DNA of 64,000 nt from NCBI RefSeq assembly GCF_036014215.1, contig NZ_CP107921.1, forward strand, positions 1,349,501-1,413,500, in the 5' to 3' direction. The notes under the pieces are model-generated. The model saw nothing but the letters and a program-made list of their open reading frames with translations. It had not been told where the DNA came from and made no database searches. Position 1 is the first letter of the stretch; the number at the start of each line of letters is the position of its first letter. The stretch is from Streptomyces sp. NBC_00440 (GTDB lineage Bacteria > Actinomycetota > Actinomycetes > Streptomycetales > Streptomycetaceae). Shown piece by piece: positions 49,482 to 59,300 of the stretch. Made by a program: the position numbers and the translations under genes.

Positions 49482-49682
49482 GGACGGGCCGGGCCTGCTG
49501 GGCAGGGTTGTGGAGACTCGGAGTTACGGAAGCTCAGGGTGCCGGGAAGTCAGGAGTGCGGAACCGGCGAACACACCGGCGCGCCACTGTGCGCCCCGGG
49601 AATGACGGGCGGGACGTGAGCAGCGCCGCACCGGGACGGTGTGGTCGCCCGGTCGTGGACCGGTCGTTCCTGTTCGGAGGTT

Positions 49683-49946
49683 TCAGCCGCGGCTGCCGAA
49701 GAGCGAGCGGCGCAGGCGTCGCAGCGGCGCGAAGAGCTTCACCCGTGCACCCCTGCCCGTCCTGGAGTGTGCGACGTCACGCGAGGTGAGCTCACGCATC
49801 AGGGACGTCGCTTCTGCCGACTCGCGCTGCGGGACCACAGGGCCGCCGAGCACCGAGAGATGGCGGTCGAGGCGCGAACTGGTCGCACCGCTTCCGCACG
49901 TAATCGCAGGCACTCGTGGCCTGCTGCGCACTGTTATCTGTTCCAT
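49683..49946 (-). CDS. Small conserved Streptomyces hypothetical protein
   Basis: An 87-residue basic protein. The ATG at 49946 has GGGGAG four bases before it. The sequence includes ITCGSGATSSRLDRHLSVLG, VPQRESAEATSLMRELTSRD and ends LRRLRRSLFGSRG. I recall near-identical small proteins from other streptomycetes, but no function. It has many serines and a strongly basic tail; no signal peptide or membrane helix. The frame is open upstream but that part is unlikely to be translated. Confidence 0.65.
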   Translation of the reverse strand: MEQITVRSRPRVPAITCGSGATSSRLDRHLSVLGGPVVPQRESAEATSLMRELTSRDVAHSRTGRGARVKLFAPLRRLRRSLFGSRG

Positions 49947-50108
49947 GTCACTCCCCACCCGTACGAGGGCACCCGGCCCGGGGCACAGTAACCCTATCGC
50001 CCCTCGGAGGCACCCGTGTATCCCGGGCGCCGGATTCACCTCTGCCATACGGAGGTTGACGGTAACTCTCCGAATATATCTGGTTCCAGGGTGAGTTGAC
50101 CGATCACG

Positions 50109-50166
50109 CTCCGTCCTGCCGGCAGGCGGACGGAGCCGGACGGAGGCCCTGGGACACAGGGCCTCC
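50109..50166 (-). terminator. Tandem hairpins after the SGNH hydrolase gene
   Basis: CTCCGTCC (50109-50116) pairs with GGACGGAG (50128-50135), and GGAGGCCCTG (50142-50151) pairs exactly with CAGGGCCTCC (50157-50166). On the minus strand they follow the stop codon at 50185 by about 20 bases. Confidence 0.65.
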
Positions 50167-50184
50167 TCCCCCGTAAGGCGAGCT

Positions 50185-50994
50185 TCAGTCCTGCGCGGTG
50201 AGCACGGGCAGATAGCCGCCGGACTGGCCGGCTGCCGTGGGGTGGTAGGACTCGGTCAAATCGAGGATGTTCACGCTGTGCAGCCAGCTGTCGGACGAGC
50301 AGATCTCGTGTCCGGAGAAGGCGGAGGTGACATCACCGAACGCGAAGCCGTGGTCGGCGGCGCGCTTGGCGGTCACCGCGTTGAGGTGGTCGGACGCGGA
50401 GTTTATGGCGCCGCGCTCCTTCTCGCTCAGCCCGGCGATGCAGCTGCCGTTCAGCTGGTAGAAGCGCGGATAGCCGAGCACGACCACATGCGCGGAGGGG
50501 GACTTGGCGGAGATCGCCGAGTAGACCTTGTCCAGCAGGCCGGGCAGCGTCGAGTCGATGTACGTGTTGGCTGTCGCGAGAGCCGCGAGACAGGTCGCCT
50601 CGGACTTCAGCACACAGGTGGTCATGGTGTCGGCGAATCCCGCGTCGTTGCCGCCGATGGTGAGGGAGACCAGGCCGGTCGAGGAGTTCAGCGCGGAGAG
50701 CTGGCTGGAGAGAACGTCACTCGTACGAGCGCCCGAGCAGGCGACGAAGGCGAACGACGAGGGCGAGTGGGCCGCCGCCCACAGTTTCGGGTACGCGAGA
50801 CTGCTGCGTTTGCAGTCCCCGCTCGAACTGTCATAGCTGCCGGATCCGACACCGGAGGAGTACGAGTCTCCGAGGGCCACATAGCTGGTGGATGCAGCCG
50901 GTTGGGCGGCCTGCGCCGCGCCCGCCCCGGTGAGGGCGAGTCCGACGGCGAGCAGTACAGAGGATGAGAAAGTCACAAATCTGGACAATTTCAT
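50185..50994 (-). CDS. Secreted SGNH/GDSL hydrolase
   Basis: A 269-residue exported protein. The Sec signal (FVTFSSSVLLAVGLALTGAG, cleavage near AQAAQ) is followed by block I, VALGDSYSSGVGSGSYD with Ser44, block III, LTIGGNDAGFAD, and the C-terminal DLTESYHPTAAGQSGGY that holds the catalytic His. Six cysteines suggest three disulfides, as in the Streptomyces lipase/esterase SCO1725 group. It should hydrolyse lipid or other esters outside the cell. Start at 50994 with GGAGG before it. Divergent from the AAA ATPase gene. Confidence 0.93.
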   Translation of the reverse strand: MKLSRFVTFSSSVLLAVGLALTGAGAAQAAQPAASTSYVALGDSYSSGVGSGSYDSSSGDCKRSSLAYPKLWAAAHSPSSFAFVACSGARTSDVLSSQLSALNSSTGLVSLTIGGNDAGFADTMTTCVLKSEATCLAALATANTYIDSTLPGLLDKVYSAISAKSPSAHVVVLGYPRFYQLNGSCIAGLSEKERGAINSASDHLNAVTAKRAADHGFAFGDVTSAFSGHEICSSDSWLHSVNILDLTESYHPTAAGQSGGYLPVLTAQD

Positions 50995-51292
50995 GGAACC
51001 TCCTTGAGCGGGATTTCCGCCACGTCTGTCGTACCAGCTCAGGGCCACACTCTGGAAGTGTTCATGCCAAGTATTCGGCGCGTCGACGGCGCATGGACGG
51101 CGCACCGACGGCTTACGGTCGCCCGTCGTCAGTGAAGCCCGGCACTCGGCGGTTCCGGGCGTCAACAGCCCTGATTCACCCCTTCGGTGACACGGCCTCA
51201 GTGACCCGGACGGCCGTACGGCGGTCCCGCCGGGGAAGAACGCGTGGCACAAAGGGCGTGCACCGGCCGCGCCGGTGCCGGATCATGGGCGC

Positions 51293-52387
51293 ATGTCCGC
51301 AAACCCTGAGGCATCCCTGCCGATCCGGCTCAACGTCGACGACAGCGACTCGCCGTCCGATGTCGTGGACGCGCTGTTCCTCGGCCGCTTCGCCACGGGC
51401 GAGCAGCCGTACTCGCACAGTTCCTCGATCGACCGTGTCAAGAAGGGACTCACCCTGGTGCCGCCGGGCGCGACCGTGCTGCGGGCGGCCCGGGACGACG
51501 ACCGCAGCGCGACGCTCGCCGAGGGCGAGGGGTGGACGCTGCTCGTCTCGCGCTGGAACCGCGGCGCCGATGTCACCGTCACCGCGGTCAGTGAGGAGCT
51601 GGCGGCGAAGGTACTGAAGCAGTCGACGGACGACGCGCAGGACGAGCCCGAACCGCAGCCCGAGAACGTCCCCATGGGGTTCTGGTACGTCTCCCCGCGC
51701 CGCGGTCCGCACCGCACCACCCGGCAGATCGCGGCCGGCACCTGGGAGGAGGTGCGGGCCAACTACACCGCACCGGTGGCCGATGCGCTGGACGGCCTGA
51801 TGAAGGTCACCCCGGACGACATCTCGGGCCGGCTGCTCCTGCTGCACGGCCCGCCCGGCACCGGGAAGACGTCGGCGCTGCGCACACTGGCCCGGTCCTG
51901 GCGCGACTGGTGCCAGGTGGACTGCGTGCTCGACCCGGAGCGGCTGTTCAACGACGTCGGCTATCTGATGGACATCGCCATCGGCGAGGACGACGGCTCG
52001 GCGAAGGGGCGCTGGCGGCTGCTGCTCCTCGAGGACTGCGACGAGCTGATCCGCGGCGAGGCCAAGCACACCGCGGGGCAGGCGCTGTCGCGGCTGCTGA
52101 ACCTCACGGACGGGCTGCTGGGCCAGGGCCGCAATGTCCTGGTGGGCGTCACCACCAATGAGGACCTGGAGCGTCTGCACCCCGCCGTGGTGCGTCCGGG
52201 CCGCTGCCTGGCCCGGATCGAGGTCGGCCCGCTGACCCGCAAGGAATCGGCGGCGTGGCTGGGCACGGAGGAGGGCGTCGGCCGGGACGGCACGACGCTC
52301 GCGGAGCTGTACGCGCTGCGACGGGGTACGGGACCGGCGTCCGTACCCGCGCAGGAACGGGGCGTTGACGCGGGGCTGTACCTGTAG
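51293..52387 (+). CDS. AAA-family ATPase with N-terminal DUF5925
   Basis: A 364-residue protein. The first 130 residues match the DUF5925 region (LNVDDSDSPSDVVDALFLGR, FATGEQPYSHSSSIDRVKKG). The AAA core has Walker A LLLLHGPPGTGKTSALRTLA, Walker B LLLLEDCDELI, a sensor-like VGVTTNEDLERLHPAVVRPG, and the arginine of RPGRCLARIEVGPL. Such proteins remodel protein partners; the target is unknown. The ATG at 51293 fits the start of conserved sequence; an ATG at 51275 is open in the same frame. No strong ribosome site precedes either. Confidence 0.86.
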   Translation: MSANPEASLPIRLNVDDSDSPSDVVDALFLGRFATGEQPYSHSSSIDRVKKGLTLVPPGATVLRAARDDDRSATLAEGEGWTLLVSRWNRGADVTVTAVSEELAAKVLKQSTDDAQDEPEPQPENVPMGFWYVSPRRGPHRTTRQIAAGTWEEVRANYTAPVADALDGLMKVTPDDISGRLLLLHGPPGTGKTSALRTLARSWRDWCQVDCVLDPERLFNDVGYLMDIAIGEDDGSAKGRWRLLLLEDCDELIRGEAKHTAGQALSRLLNLTDGLLGQGRNVLVGVTTNEDLERLHPAVVRPGRCLARIEVGPLTRKESAAWLGTEEGVGRDGTTLAELYALRRGTGPASVPAQERGVDAGLYL

Positions 52388-52410
52388 GGGGGCGCGCACC
52401 CCTGCCGGAG

Positions 52411-52785
52411 CTACTTCCCGTAGACCGCCCGCAGCGCGTCGTCGACCGCGGTGCGGGCCGCGTCCGGAGCGAGGCCCAGCCGCAGGACGCGCTCGGCGAA
52501 GGCCCGCGCCGCCTCCGCCGCTTCGCGTTCCGCCGCGTCACCGGCGGCCGCCACGAAGGTGCCGTTGCGTCCACGCGTCTCGATCACACCGTCCGCCTCC
52601 AGCGCCCGGTACGACTTGGCGACCGTGTTCGCAGCGAGGCCGAGCTCCTCGGCCAGCCCCCGTACCGTCGGCAGCCGGTACCCCGCGGGAAGCTTCCCCG
52701 AGCGCGCCTGTCCGGCGATCTGGGCCCTCAGCTGCTCGTACGGGGCGGTGGCGGCATCCGCGTCAATGGCGATCTTCAGAGTCAC
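52411..52785 (-). CDS. GntR-family regulator, short YtrA type
   Basis: A 124-residue protein with the winged helix YEQLRAQIAGQARSGKLPAG, YRLPTVRGLAEELGLAANTV and AKSYRALEADGVIETRGRNG. Only a short C-terminal helix pair follows, as in YtrA-subfamily GntR proteins that often control ABC transporters. The GTG at 52785 (VTLKIAID) begins the family sequence; AGAAT and a GGGG stretch precede it. No ABC transporter is adjacent, so its targets are unclear. Confidence 0.86.
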   Translation of the reverse strand: MTLKIAIDADAATAPYEQLRAQIAGQARSGKLPAGYRLPTVRGLAEELGLAANTVAKSYRALEADGVIETRGRNGTFVAAAGDAAEREAAEAARAFAERVLRLGLAPDAARTAVDDALRAVYGK

Positions 52786-52947
52786 CCCGCGATTCTCCCC
52801 CACGGAGGGCCACCGTTCCGGCGGCACCCGGCCGAAAAGGGGAGGCGGCCCGCCGGGGTCCCCACGTAATCTGCGGCGGCAGCCGGGGCCGAGCGCCGAC
52901 CGGCCGCCGTACAGTCCTGCTACGAGAGCGCTCGACGGAGGTACGGC

Positions 52948-53433
52948 ATGTCGTCAGGGAGTCCGGCCGAGGTGACGGTCGTCCTGCGGAAGGCGGGCAG
53001 TACGAAGATCAGCTATCCGGCGACGGTGCTCTCCGACGACGGCACCCGGGTGACCGTCCGGGCGGAGTGGGCGGGTGCGGGCGTACGGGACTTCGGGTTC
53101 GTTCGGTTCGAACCCGGTGACGTGTTCACCGAGCACTACTGGCGCGACCGGTGGTACGCCGTCAAGGAGGTCCGCACCGGAGCCGGGGAGCTCAAGGGCT
53201 GGTACTGCGATGTGACCCGGCCGGCCGAGCTGCGCGAAGGCGAACTGGTCGTGGAGGACCTGGATCTCGACCTGTGGGTGTCGGTGGACGGGGCCGAGAT
53301 TCTCCGGCTGGACGAGGACGAGTTCGAGGCGAGCGGTCTGGCCGGGCGCGACCCGGAGGCGGCACGGCAGGCCGTACAGGCTCTGGACGAGTTGGAACTG
53401 CTCGCCTCACGCGGCCAGTTGCCGCACGCCTGA
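52948..53433 (+). CDS. DUF402-domain protein (FomD-like)
   Basis: A 161-residue protein. The DUF402 core is visible: VFTEHYWRDRWYAVKEVRTG, LKGWYCDVTRPAELREGELV and VEDLDLDLWVSVDGAEILRL, which contain the Asp/Glu residues for metal binding, then LDEDEFEASG. Characterised DUF402 proteins hydrolyse nucleoside diphosphates or, in FomD, CMP-activated phosphonates. GGAGG precedes the ATG. It seems to stand alone, so the substrate is unknown. Confidence 0.87.
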   Translation: MSSGSPAEVTVVLRKAGSTKISYPATVLSDDGTRVTVRAEWAGAGVRDFGFVRFEPGDVFTEHYWRDRWYAVKEVRTGAGELKGWYCDVTRPAELREGELVVEDLDLDLWVSVDGAEILRLDEDEFEASGLAGRDPEAARQAVQALDELELLASRGQLPHA

Positions 53434-53449
53434 CCGGTACGGCGAAGCC

Positions 53450-53474
53450 GGGGGCCGGTGTCCGCCCGGCCCCC
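53450..53474. terminator. 9-bp all-GC hairpin between convergent genes
   Basis: GGGGGCCGG (53450-53458) pairs exactly with CCGGCCCCC (53466-53474) across a seven-base loop. It lies between the DUF402 and methyltransferase stop codons. Confidence 0.6.
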
Positions 53475-53518
53475 ACCACCGCTTCCCAGGTACCCAGGCA
53501 TCCCGGGCTGAAGGTGTC

Positions 53519-54094
53519 TCAGGTCAGCGCCACCAGGACATAGCGCTCGTCGTCGACCTCCTTGCCCCAGAGGGCCGGGTCGGCCGAGAGCAGTTCGTGG
53601 TGCACGGACTCGGTGAGCGGGTCCAGGGCCGCCATCAGCTGGCCCGCCGAGAGCCCGACGCCGCCCCAGACGCCCTCCACCAGGACCAGCCGGCCGCCCG
53701 GGTTGAGCAGGGAGCACCAGTGCTTGAGCGCCGCCTCGAAATCGGGGAGCAGCCACACCACATGGCGGGCCAGCACCACATCGAAGGTCCGCGCGCCGAC
53801 GGGTGGCAGCGCCGCGTCGCCCACCAGTACCTCGGCGTCCGCACCGGCCAGTTTGGTACGCGCCTGCTCGGCCATCCGGGGTGAGAGGTCGACCGCGGTG
53901 ACCCGGTGTCCCTGCTCGGCGGCGAGCAGGGACAGGCTGCCCGTGCCGCAGCCCACGTCGAGGACCGCGGCCCGCTCCCCCGGCAGCCATCTCTTCAGCC
54001 GTGCCGCCCATGCGTCGCGCACCCCGGGGTCGCGCAGGCCGTGGTCGGCCTCCTCGTCGAAGGTGTCGGCGGCGGCATCCCAGTTGATCGTCAT
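53519..54094 (-). CDS. Class I SAM-dependent methyltransferase
   Basis: A 191-residue protein. Motif I is AVLDVGCGTGSLSLLAAEQG, followed by VTAVDLSPRMAEQARTKLAG, the GDAALPP segment, and LARHVVWLLPDFEAALKHWC with LLNPGGRLVLVEGVW. The layout is that of the Methyltransf_11/25 group acting on small molecules. No other domain is present, and the substrate cannot be inferred from the neighbours. Confidence 0.88.
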   Translation of the reverse strand: MTINWDAAADTFDEEADHGLRDPGVRDAWAARLKRWLPGERAAVLDVGCGTGSLSLLAAEQGHRVTAVDLSPRMAEQARTKLAGADAEVLVGDAALPPVGARTFDVVLARHVVWLLPDFEAALKHWCSLLNPGGRLVLVEGVWGGVGLSAGQLMAALDPLTESVHHELLSADPALWGKEVDDERYVLVALT

Positions 54095-54241
54095 GATCCG
54101 ATGCTCTCAGCTCCCACCGACAATCCCGCTGATCACATGCCCGGCGAAACATACGTGTATCTCCGTGCGACGCTCGGGCAGTTCATGACCGTACGGCGGA
54201 CGCGGCACGTGGATCTCCCTCTTCGGCGCGTCCGTATACAA

Positions 54242-54271
54242 CTCCCCTCCAGCCCCGGGACGGGAGGGGAG
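54242..54271 (-). terminator. Hairpin after the lipase gene
   Basis: CTCCCCTCC (54242-54250) pairs with GGAGGGGAG (54263-54271). On the minus strand it follows the lipase stop at 54316 by 45 bases. Confidence 0.5.
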
Positions 54272-54315
54272 ACCGCGCCCTGCGCTCGCCGCCGTACCGG
54301 CGGGCTTGCCGGCCC

Positions 54316-55176
54316 CTAACCCACGGCGGAGGCGCAGGTGGTGGGGGTGGCGTGCGCGGGGTCGAGGGCGTTGGCGACCTCGTGGTAGGCGATCTTGTCG
54401 GTCAGGCCGATGGTGACGTGCTCGGAGAGGTCGGCCGCGCACTTGTCCTGGAGCAGCACGTTGTTGACGTCCGGGCCGCTGAGGAACTGGGTCTTGTAGG
54501 GAGTGACCACCTCGTCGTACTTGGTGGCGATGACGGTGTAGTGCACGCCGGGCACCGTGTCGGGCACCGAGTTGAGCTTGGTGACGAAGGGCGAGCCCGC
54601 GACCTGGTCGGTGAGGCCCGGTGCGCCCTTCGCGAGGATGTCGGCGGCGCCGGGGAAGTACGGCAGGAGCTTGGTGAGGCCCGACAGGGTGGTGCCGTGG
54701 TTGTCGGGGGCGATGCCGGTCATCGAGTTCACCTTGGCCGCGCCGCCGAGGAACTTGATGTAGTAGTTCGGCATCATGCCGCCCTGCGAGTGGCCGACGA
54801 TGTCGGCCTTCGGGGTGCCGGTCGCCGCGAGCACCTTGTCGACGAACGTGGAGAGCTGGGCGGCCGACTGCTCGATCGGGGCGAGCCCGTCGAAGAGGGT
54901 TTCGCCGGGGAGTTGGCCGTAGTCGAGCGAGAAGACGCAGTAGCCGCGGTTGACCAGGTACGGGGCGAGTACCAGCCAGTTGTCGGCGGCGTTCCCGAAG
55001 GTGCCGGGGACGAGGACGACCGGCCGGGGGTGAGCGGCCGACGGTTTGCAGGAGTAGTTGTTCCAGCCGCTGCTGGGGGCGGCGGCCTGCGCCGTCGTAG
55101 CGGCGGGGACCGCGGCGGCGGTGACCGCCAGCGCCAGCGCGGGGAGGGCTCCGAGCGCACGCTTCCAGGGCATCAT
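54316..55176 (-). CDS. Secreted class-2-type lipase (alpha/beta fold)
   Basis: A 286-residue exported protein. The signal peptide is PWKRALGALPALALAVTAAA up to an AQAAAP site. The mature enzyme has RPVVLVPGTFGNAADNW (oxyanion region), the nucleophile elbow IVGHSQGGMMPNYY with Ser130, YTVIATKYDEVVTPY holding the acid, and a C-terminal LTDKIAYHEVANAL histidine. Four cysteines may make two disulfides. This is the Lipase_2 (PF01674) type common in Streptomyces. Two TTAC-N6-GTAA palindromes lie upstream. Confidence 0.92.
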   Translation of the reverse strand: MMPWKRALGALPALALAVTAAAVPAATTAQAAAPSSGWNNYSCKPSAAHPRPVVLVPGTFGNAADNWLVLAPYLVNRGYCVFSLDYGQLPGETLFDGLAPIEQSAAQLSTFVDKVLAATGTPKADIVGHSQGGMMPNYYIKFLGGAAKVNSMTGIAPDNHGTTLSGLTKLLPYFPGAADILAKGAPGLTDQVAGSPFVTKLNSVPDTVPGVHYTVIATKYDEVVTPYKTQFLSGPDVNNVLLQDKCAADLSEHVTIGLTDKIAYHEVANALDPAHATPTTCASAVG

Positions 55177-55261
55177 CGAGTGATCTCCTTGCGACTCAAG
55201 GGAGTGACGACGGACGTTCGCCCTGCGGCCCGGACCACCAGAGTGTTCTGCTCACGCCAAA

Positions 55262-55303
55262 TTACGCGCGAGTAAGGTAGCGGGGGAAGTTACGCGTCAG
55301 TAA
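55262..55303 (-). promoter_or_regulatory. Two TTAC-n6-GTAA sites upstream of the lipase gene
   Basis: TTACGCGCGAGTAA (55262-55275) and TTACGCGTCAGTAA (55290-55303) are AT-capped inverted repeats 28 bases apart, start to start. On the minus strand the second reads TTACTGACGCGTAA, matching TTACTGACGGGTTA upstream of the penicillin-acylase-type gene. A shared regulator of secreted hydrolases is possible. Confidence 0.5.
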
Positions 55304-55391
55304 AGAACTGATGGAGGATCAGAAACTGATCTTCGCCGGTCACTGAACCTTCGCGGTCCGCTGATTTTCGCCGTTCGCTGATCTTCGCCGG

Positions 55392-56387
55392 TCACGGTAC
55401 AGCGGACCGCCGTACGGACCTGCCCGCACGGCGCGTGTGTCGCCGGTCCTGCACCCCGAGCGTCCCCGGCACGATCGCCCCGGGTCCGAACCGTGCCCGC
55501 GCCCGGTCGGCGACCGCCTCGATGCGGCGTGCCTTGTCGTCGGCGGGGTCGAACATCAGCTGATGGGCGGCGTGCTCGGCCGGTGTCAGCCCCTCGGCGC
55601 GCAGCGCGATCGCGCGCACCCTGGCGCGCTGGAGCCCGAGCGCGTCATGAATCGCGTACGCCGCGGCGGTGAGCGCCGCCGAGTGCGCGGTCCGCTCGTG
55701 CAAGGTGCGGCCGCGAGTGGTGGTGGACCGGTCGGCGTACCGCACGGTGAGCGTCAGCGAGCCGCACACCTGTCCCTCGCGACGCATCCGGCTGCCCAGT
55801 TCCTCAGTGAGCGAGAGCAGGGCCCCGCGCTGCCGGTCGCGGTCCAGTTCGTCGCGGGGGAAGGACCGTTCGGACGAGACCGACCGGGCAGCGGCGTTCG
55901 GCACGACCCGCGTACGGTCGATGCCGCGCGCCCGTTCCTGGAGTTCGCGCCCGGCGCGCGCTCCGGCGATCCGCTGGAGGGTGGCGAGGGGCGCGGCGGC
56001 GATCCTGTCGATGGAGTCGAGTCCGTACGAGCAGAGAATGCGGGCCAGCTTCGGCCCGACCCCCTGGAGCGCGGCGGCGGGTTTGTCCGCGAGGAACGTC
56101 CGGGCGTCACCGGCCACCAGGGTCGTTCCCGGCCGGGCCTCCCGTGCGGCCATCCGGGCCAGCAGCGGATTGGCGCCCACCCCGATCGCGCAGTCGAGAC
56201 CGTGGTGGGCGAGCGCGCGCACCCGCAGCAGCGCGGCGAGTTCGGTGGCGCTCCGCCCGAAGTACCGCTGTGCGCCGCCGACATCGATGAGCGCGGAGTC
56301 GGGCGGGAACGCCTGGACCACCGGGGTGAGGTCCTCGATCAGGCCGAGCGGCAGGGCCTCGGGCGTGAACCGTACGGAGAGGATCAT
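55392..56387 (-). CDS. imuB: Y-family DNA polymerase-like protein (ImuB-like)
   Basis: A 331-residue protein. The thumb helix-hairpin-helix is clear: KPAAALQGVGPKLARILCSY, GLDSIDRIAAAPLATLQRIA, followed by a little-finger domain (RDELDRDRQRGALLSLTEEL). The palm is degenerate: it lacks the N-terminal metal-binding Asp, and the usual D-E pair reads D35-V36 (SALIDVGGAQRYFG), so it should not polymerise DNA. That is the hallmark of ImuB, the clamp-binding scaffold of the mutasome. It is shorter than typical ImuB. The ATG overlaps the dnaE2 stop by four bases (ATGA). Confidence 0.82.
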   Translation of the reverse strand: MILSVRFTPEALPLGLIEDLTPVVQAFPPDSALIDVGGAQRYFGRSATELAALLRVRALAHHGLDCAIGVGANPLLARMAAREARPGTTLVAGDARTFLADKPAAALQGVGPKLARILCSYGLDSIDRIAAAPLATLQRIAGARAGRELQERARGIDRTRVVPNAAARSVSSERSFPRDELDRDRQRGALLSLTEELGSRMRREGQVCGSLTLTVRYADRSTTTRGRTLHERTAHSAALTAAAYAIHDALGLQRARVRAIALRAEGLTPAEHAAHQLMFDPADDKARRIEAVADRARARFGPGAIVPGTLGVQDRRHTRRAGRSVRRSAVP

Positions 56388-59300
56388 CCCGCGCTCCCCT
56401 GGCTGGAGTGCCAGAGCTTGCGCCCGGTGGCGTTCGGGTCCCCGGCGGGCCTGAGGTCCGCCCAGGGGTTCATCTCGTAGCCGGTGGAGAGCTGGATGCG
56501 CCGGCCGTTGTCGCCCGTCCCGTCCTTTCCATCCGCCCCGTCCCTTCCGTCCGGTGCGGGCGTGGCCAGGGCGGCGGCGACGGCATCGAGACCGCCGGTA
56601 CGCCGCAGTTCGACCAGATCGGCCAGGTTCCAGGCCGCCGAGCCGACCACGCTGAGGCTGCGCGGCCCGCGCCGCTGCACCACTCCGCGTACCAGCAGCA
56701 GCCAGGAGTGGAAGACGGTGTACGCGCACGTGGCATGGCTGTCGTCGAAGAAGGCGAGGTCGACCAGGCCCGTGCCGTCGTCCAGGGTGGTGAAGACGAC
56801 CCGGCGCCCGGAACGTATCGGCGGGGTCTGGGTGGCGGCCTTGGCGCCCGCGACCAGGACGCTCTGCCCGTGCTCGGCGGAGCGCAGCCGCCGGGCGGAG
56901 AGCGCGCCCAGTTCCTTCAGGAAGGCGTAGTGGTCCTCCATCAGATGGCGCGACGAGTCCATGCCGAGGATGCCGAGTTCGGCGCTGAGCCGCTCGGCGT
57001 CGCTGAGGTCGGGCAGTCCGGCCGGTGCCGTCCTCCGCCCTTCCCCCAGGGCGAGTTGGCCGCTGTGCGCGGATCCGCTGCGGCCCGCGTGCAGTTCGGA
57101 GATGTGCAGCAGCAGATCCCGGCGGTTCGCGCCGAACGCGTCCAGCGCGCCGACCTGGGCGAGCCGCTGGGCGACCGGCTTCCCCGGCCGGGCGCGCTGC
57201 CAGAAGTCCAGCAGCGAGGAGTAGGGCCGGCCCGTCTCGATCCGTGCGGCCTCGGCCTCGCTGATGCCGTGGACATCGGAGAGCGCGAGCCGGACACCGA
57301 AAGTACCGGACACCAGTTCGATACGGTGAGCGACCGCCGACCGGTTCACATCCAGCGGCAGCACCGGGACCCCGCGCCGCCGTGCGTCCGCCAGCAGCAG
57401 CCGCTTCGGATACATCCCGGGGTCGTGGGTGAGCAGCCCCGCGTAGAAGGCAGCGGGGTGGTGTGCCTTGAGCCAGGCGGACTGGTACGTCGGCACGGCG
57501 AAGGCCACCGCGTGCGCCTTGCAGAAGCCGTACGCGCCGAACGCCTCGACGATCTCCCAGGTGTGCGCGGTGACTTCGGGCGCATAACCGCGCTCCGCCG
57601 TCGCCCCGGCGAACCAGGCGCGGATCCGCCCCTGCCACTCGGGGTCGGACAGCCGGCGCCGCGCCTGGTCCGCCTCGTCCCGGCCGCAGCCCGTCATGAT
57701 CCGCAGGATCTCGATGATCTGCTCGTGGAAGACGACGACCCCGTACGTGCCGCTCAGCGCCTCCGCCAGATCGGGGTGCGGGAAGCGCACCGGCGCGCGG
57801 CCGTGCCGGGCTTCGATGAAGGGCCGCACCATGTCGGCCGCGACCGGCCCGGGCCGGAACAGCGAGATGTCGACGACCAGATCGTCGAAGGTGGCCGGCT
57901 GCAGCCGCCCCACCAGGTCGCGCTGGCCCGGCGATTCGATCTGGAAGCAGCCCAGCGTCTCGGTGGAGCGGATGAGCGCGTACGTCGCGGGGTCGCCCGC
58001 CGGCACCTGTGCGGGGTCGTCCAGGTCGAGGTGCTCCCCCGTGGCCCGGCCGATCTCGGCGACGGCGTGGGCCATCGCGGACTGCATCCGCACCCCCAGC
58101 ACATCGAGCTTGAGCAGCCCCAGGTCCTCCACGTCCTCCTTGTCGAACTGGGACATGGGAAAGCCTTCGCCGCTGGTCGGCATCACCGGCGTGCGCCGCA
58201 GCAGGGAGGCATCGGAGAGCAGCACCCCGCACGGGTGCATGGCGATTCCGCGCGGCAGCGCGTCGAGCCCCTCGACCAGCTCCCACAGCCGTCCGTACTT
58301 CCCGCCGCCCTGCTCCGACTCCTCGGCCACGGCGCGCAGTTCGGGCAGCTCCGCCAGCGCGGCGCGGGCGTCGCGGGCGCGGATGTGCGGGAAGGCCTTG
58401 GCGAGCCGGTCGGTCTCCGCCGGGTCCATGGACAGGGCGGCGCCCACGTCCCGTATCGCATGGCGCACCCGGTAGGTCTCCGGCATGGCCACGGTGGCGA
58501 CCCGCTCGGCACCGAAGCGGCCGATGATCGCGCGGTAGACGTCGAGCCTGCGGGCCGACTCGACGTCGATGTCGATGTCGGGCAGCGCGAGCCTGCGCCG
58601 GGAGAGGAAGCGCTCCATCAGCAGCCCGTGCTCGACGGGGTCCGCGTTGGCGATGCCCAGCAGATGGTTGACGAGGGACCCCGCGCCGGAGCCGCGGGCC
58701 GCGACCCGGATGCCCATCTCCTTCACGTCGTCCACGACCCGGGCGACGGTCAGGAAGTACGAGGCGTGGCCGTGGAAGGCGATGATGTCCAGCTCGTGGT
58801 GCAGCCGCTCCCAGTACTCACGTCTGCGGTCGTAGCCGCGCAGCACCATGCCGGCGGCGCTGCGGGAGGCGAGCACGCGCTGGGCGGTGCGGTGCGCGGC
58901 GCCGACGAGGCGCGGCTCGGGGAAGTGGACGGTACCCATACCGAGGTCGTCCTCGGCGTCGACGCTGCACGAGGCGGCCAGGGACTGGGTCTCGTCGATC
59001 AGCCGGTGCGCGGTGTCCCGGCGGAAGCCCGCCGCCTCGGCGATCCGCTCGGCGGTGCGGAACATCTCACCGGCGTCCTTGAGCCAGCGCTCACCGCTGT
59101 CGAGGCCCTTGCGCGGGTCGACGGGCACCAGCCTGCGGGCGGCGTCGAGGACGTCGGCGACGGGGCCCTGCCCCTGGTCGGCGTAGCGGACCGCGTTGGT
59201 CAGTACGGGGCGTACGCCCTGCTCGGCGGCGAAGCCGAGCGTGCGGGCGGCGAGTCTGAGCGAGCCGGGCCCTGTGCCGCTCAGCCCGTGGTGGACCGCT

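Noticed and set aside
49508..50094. Plus-strand frames in the 49.5-50.1 kb gap
   Set aside because: They lack ribosome sites and oppose the better supported small minus-strand gene at 49683-49946.
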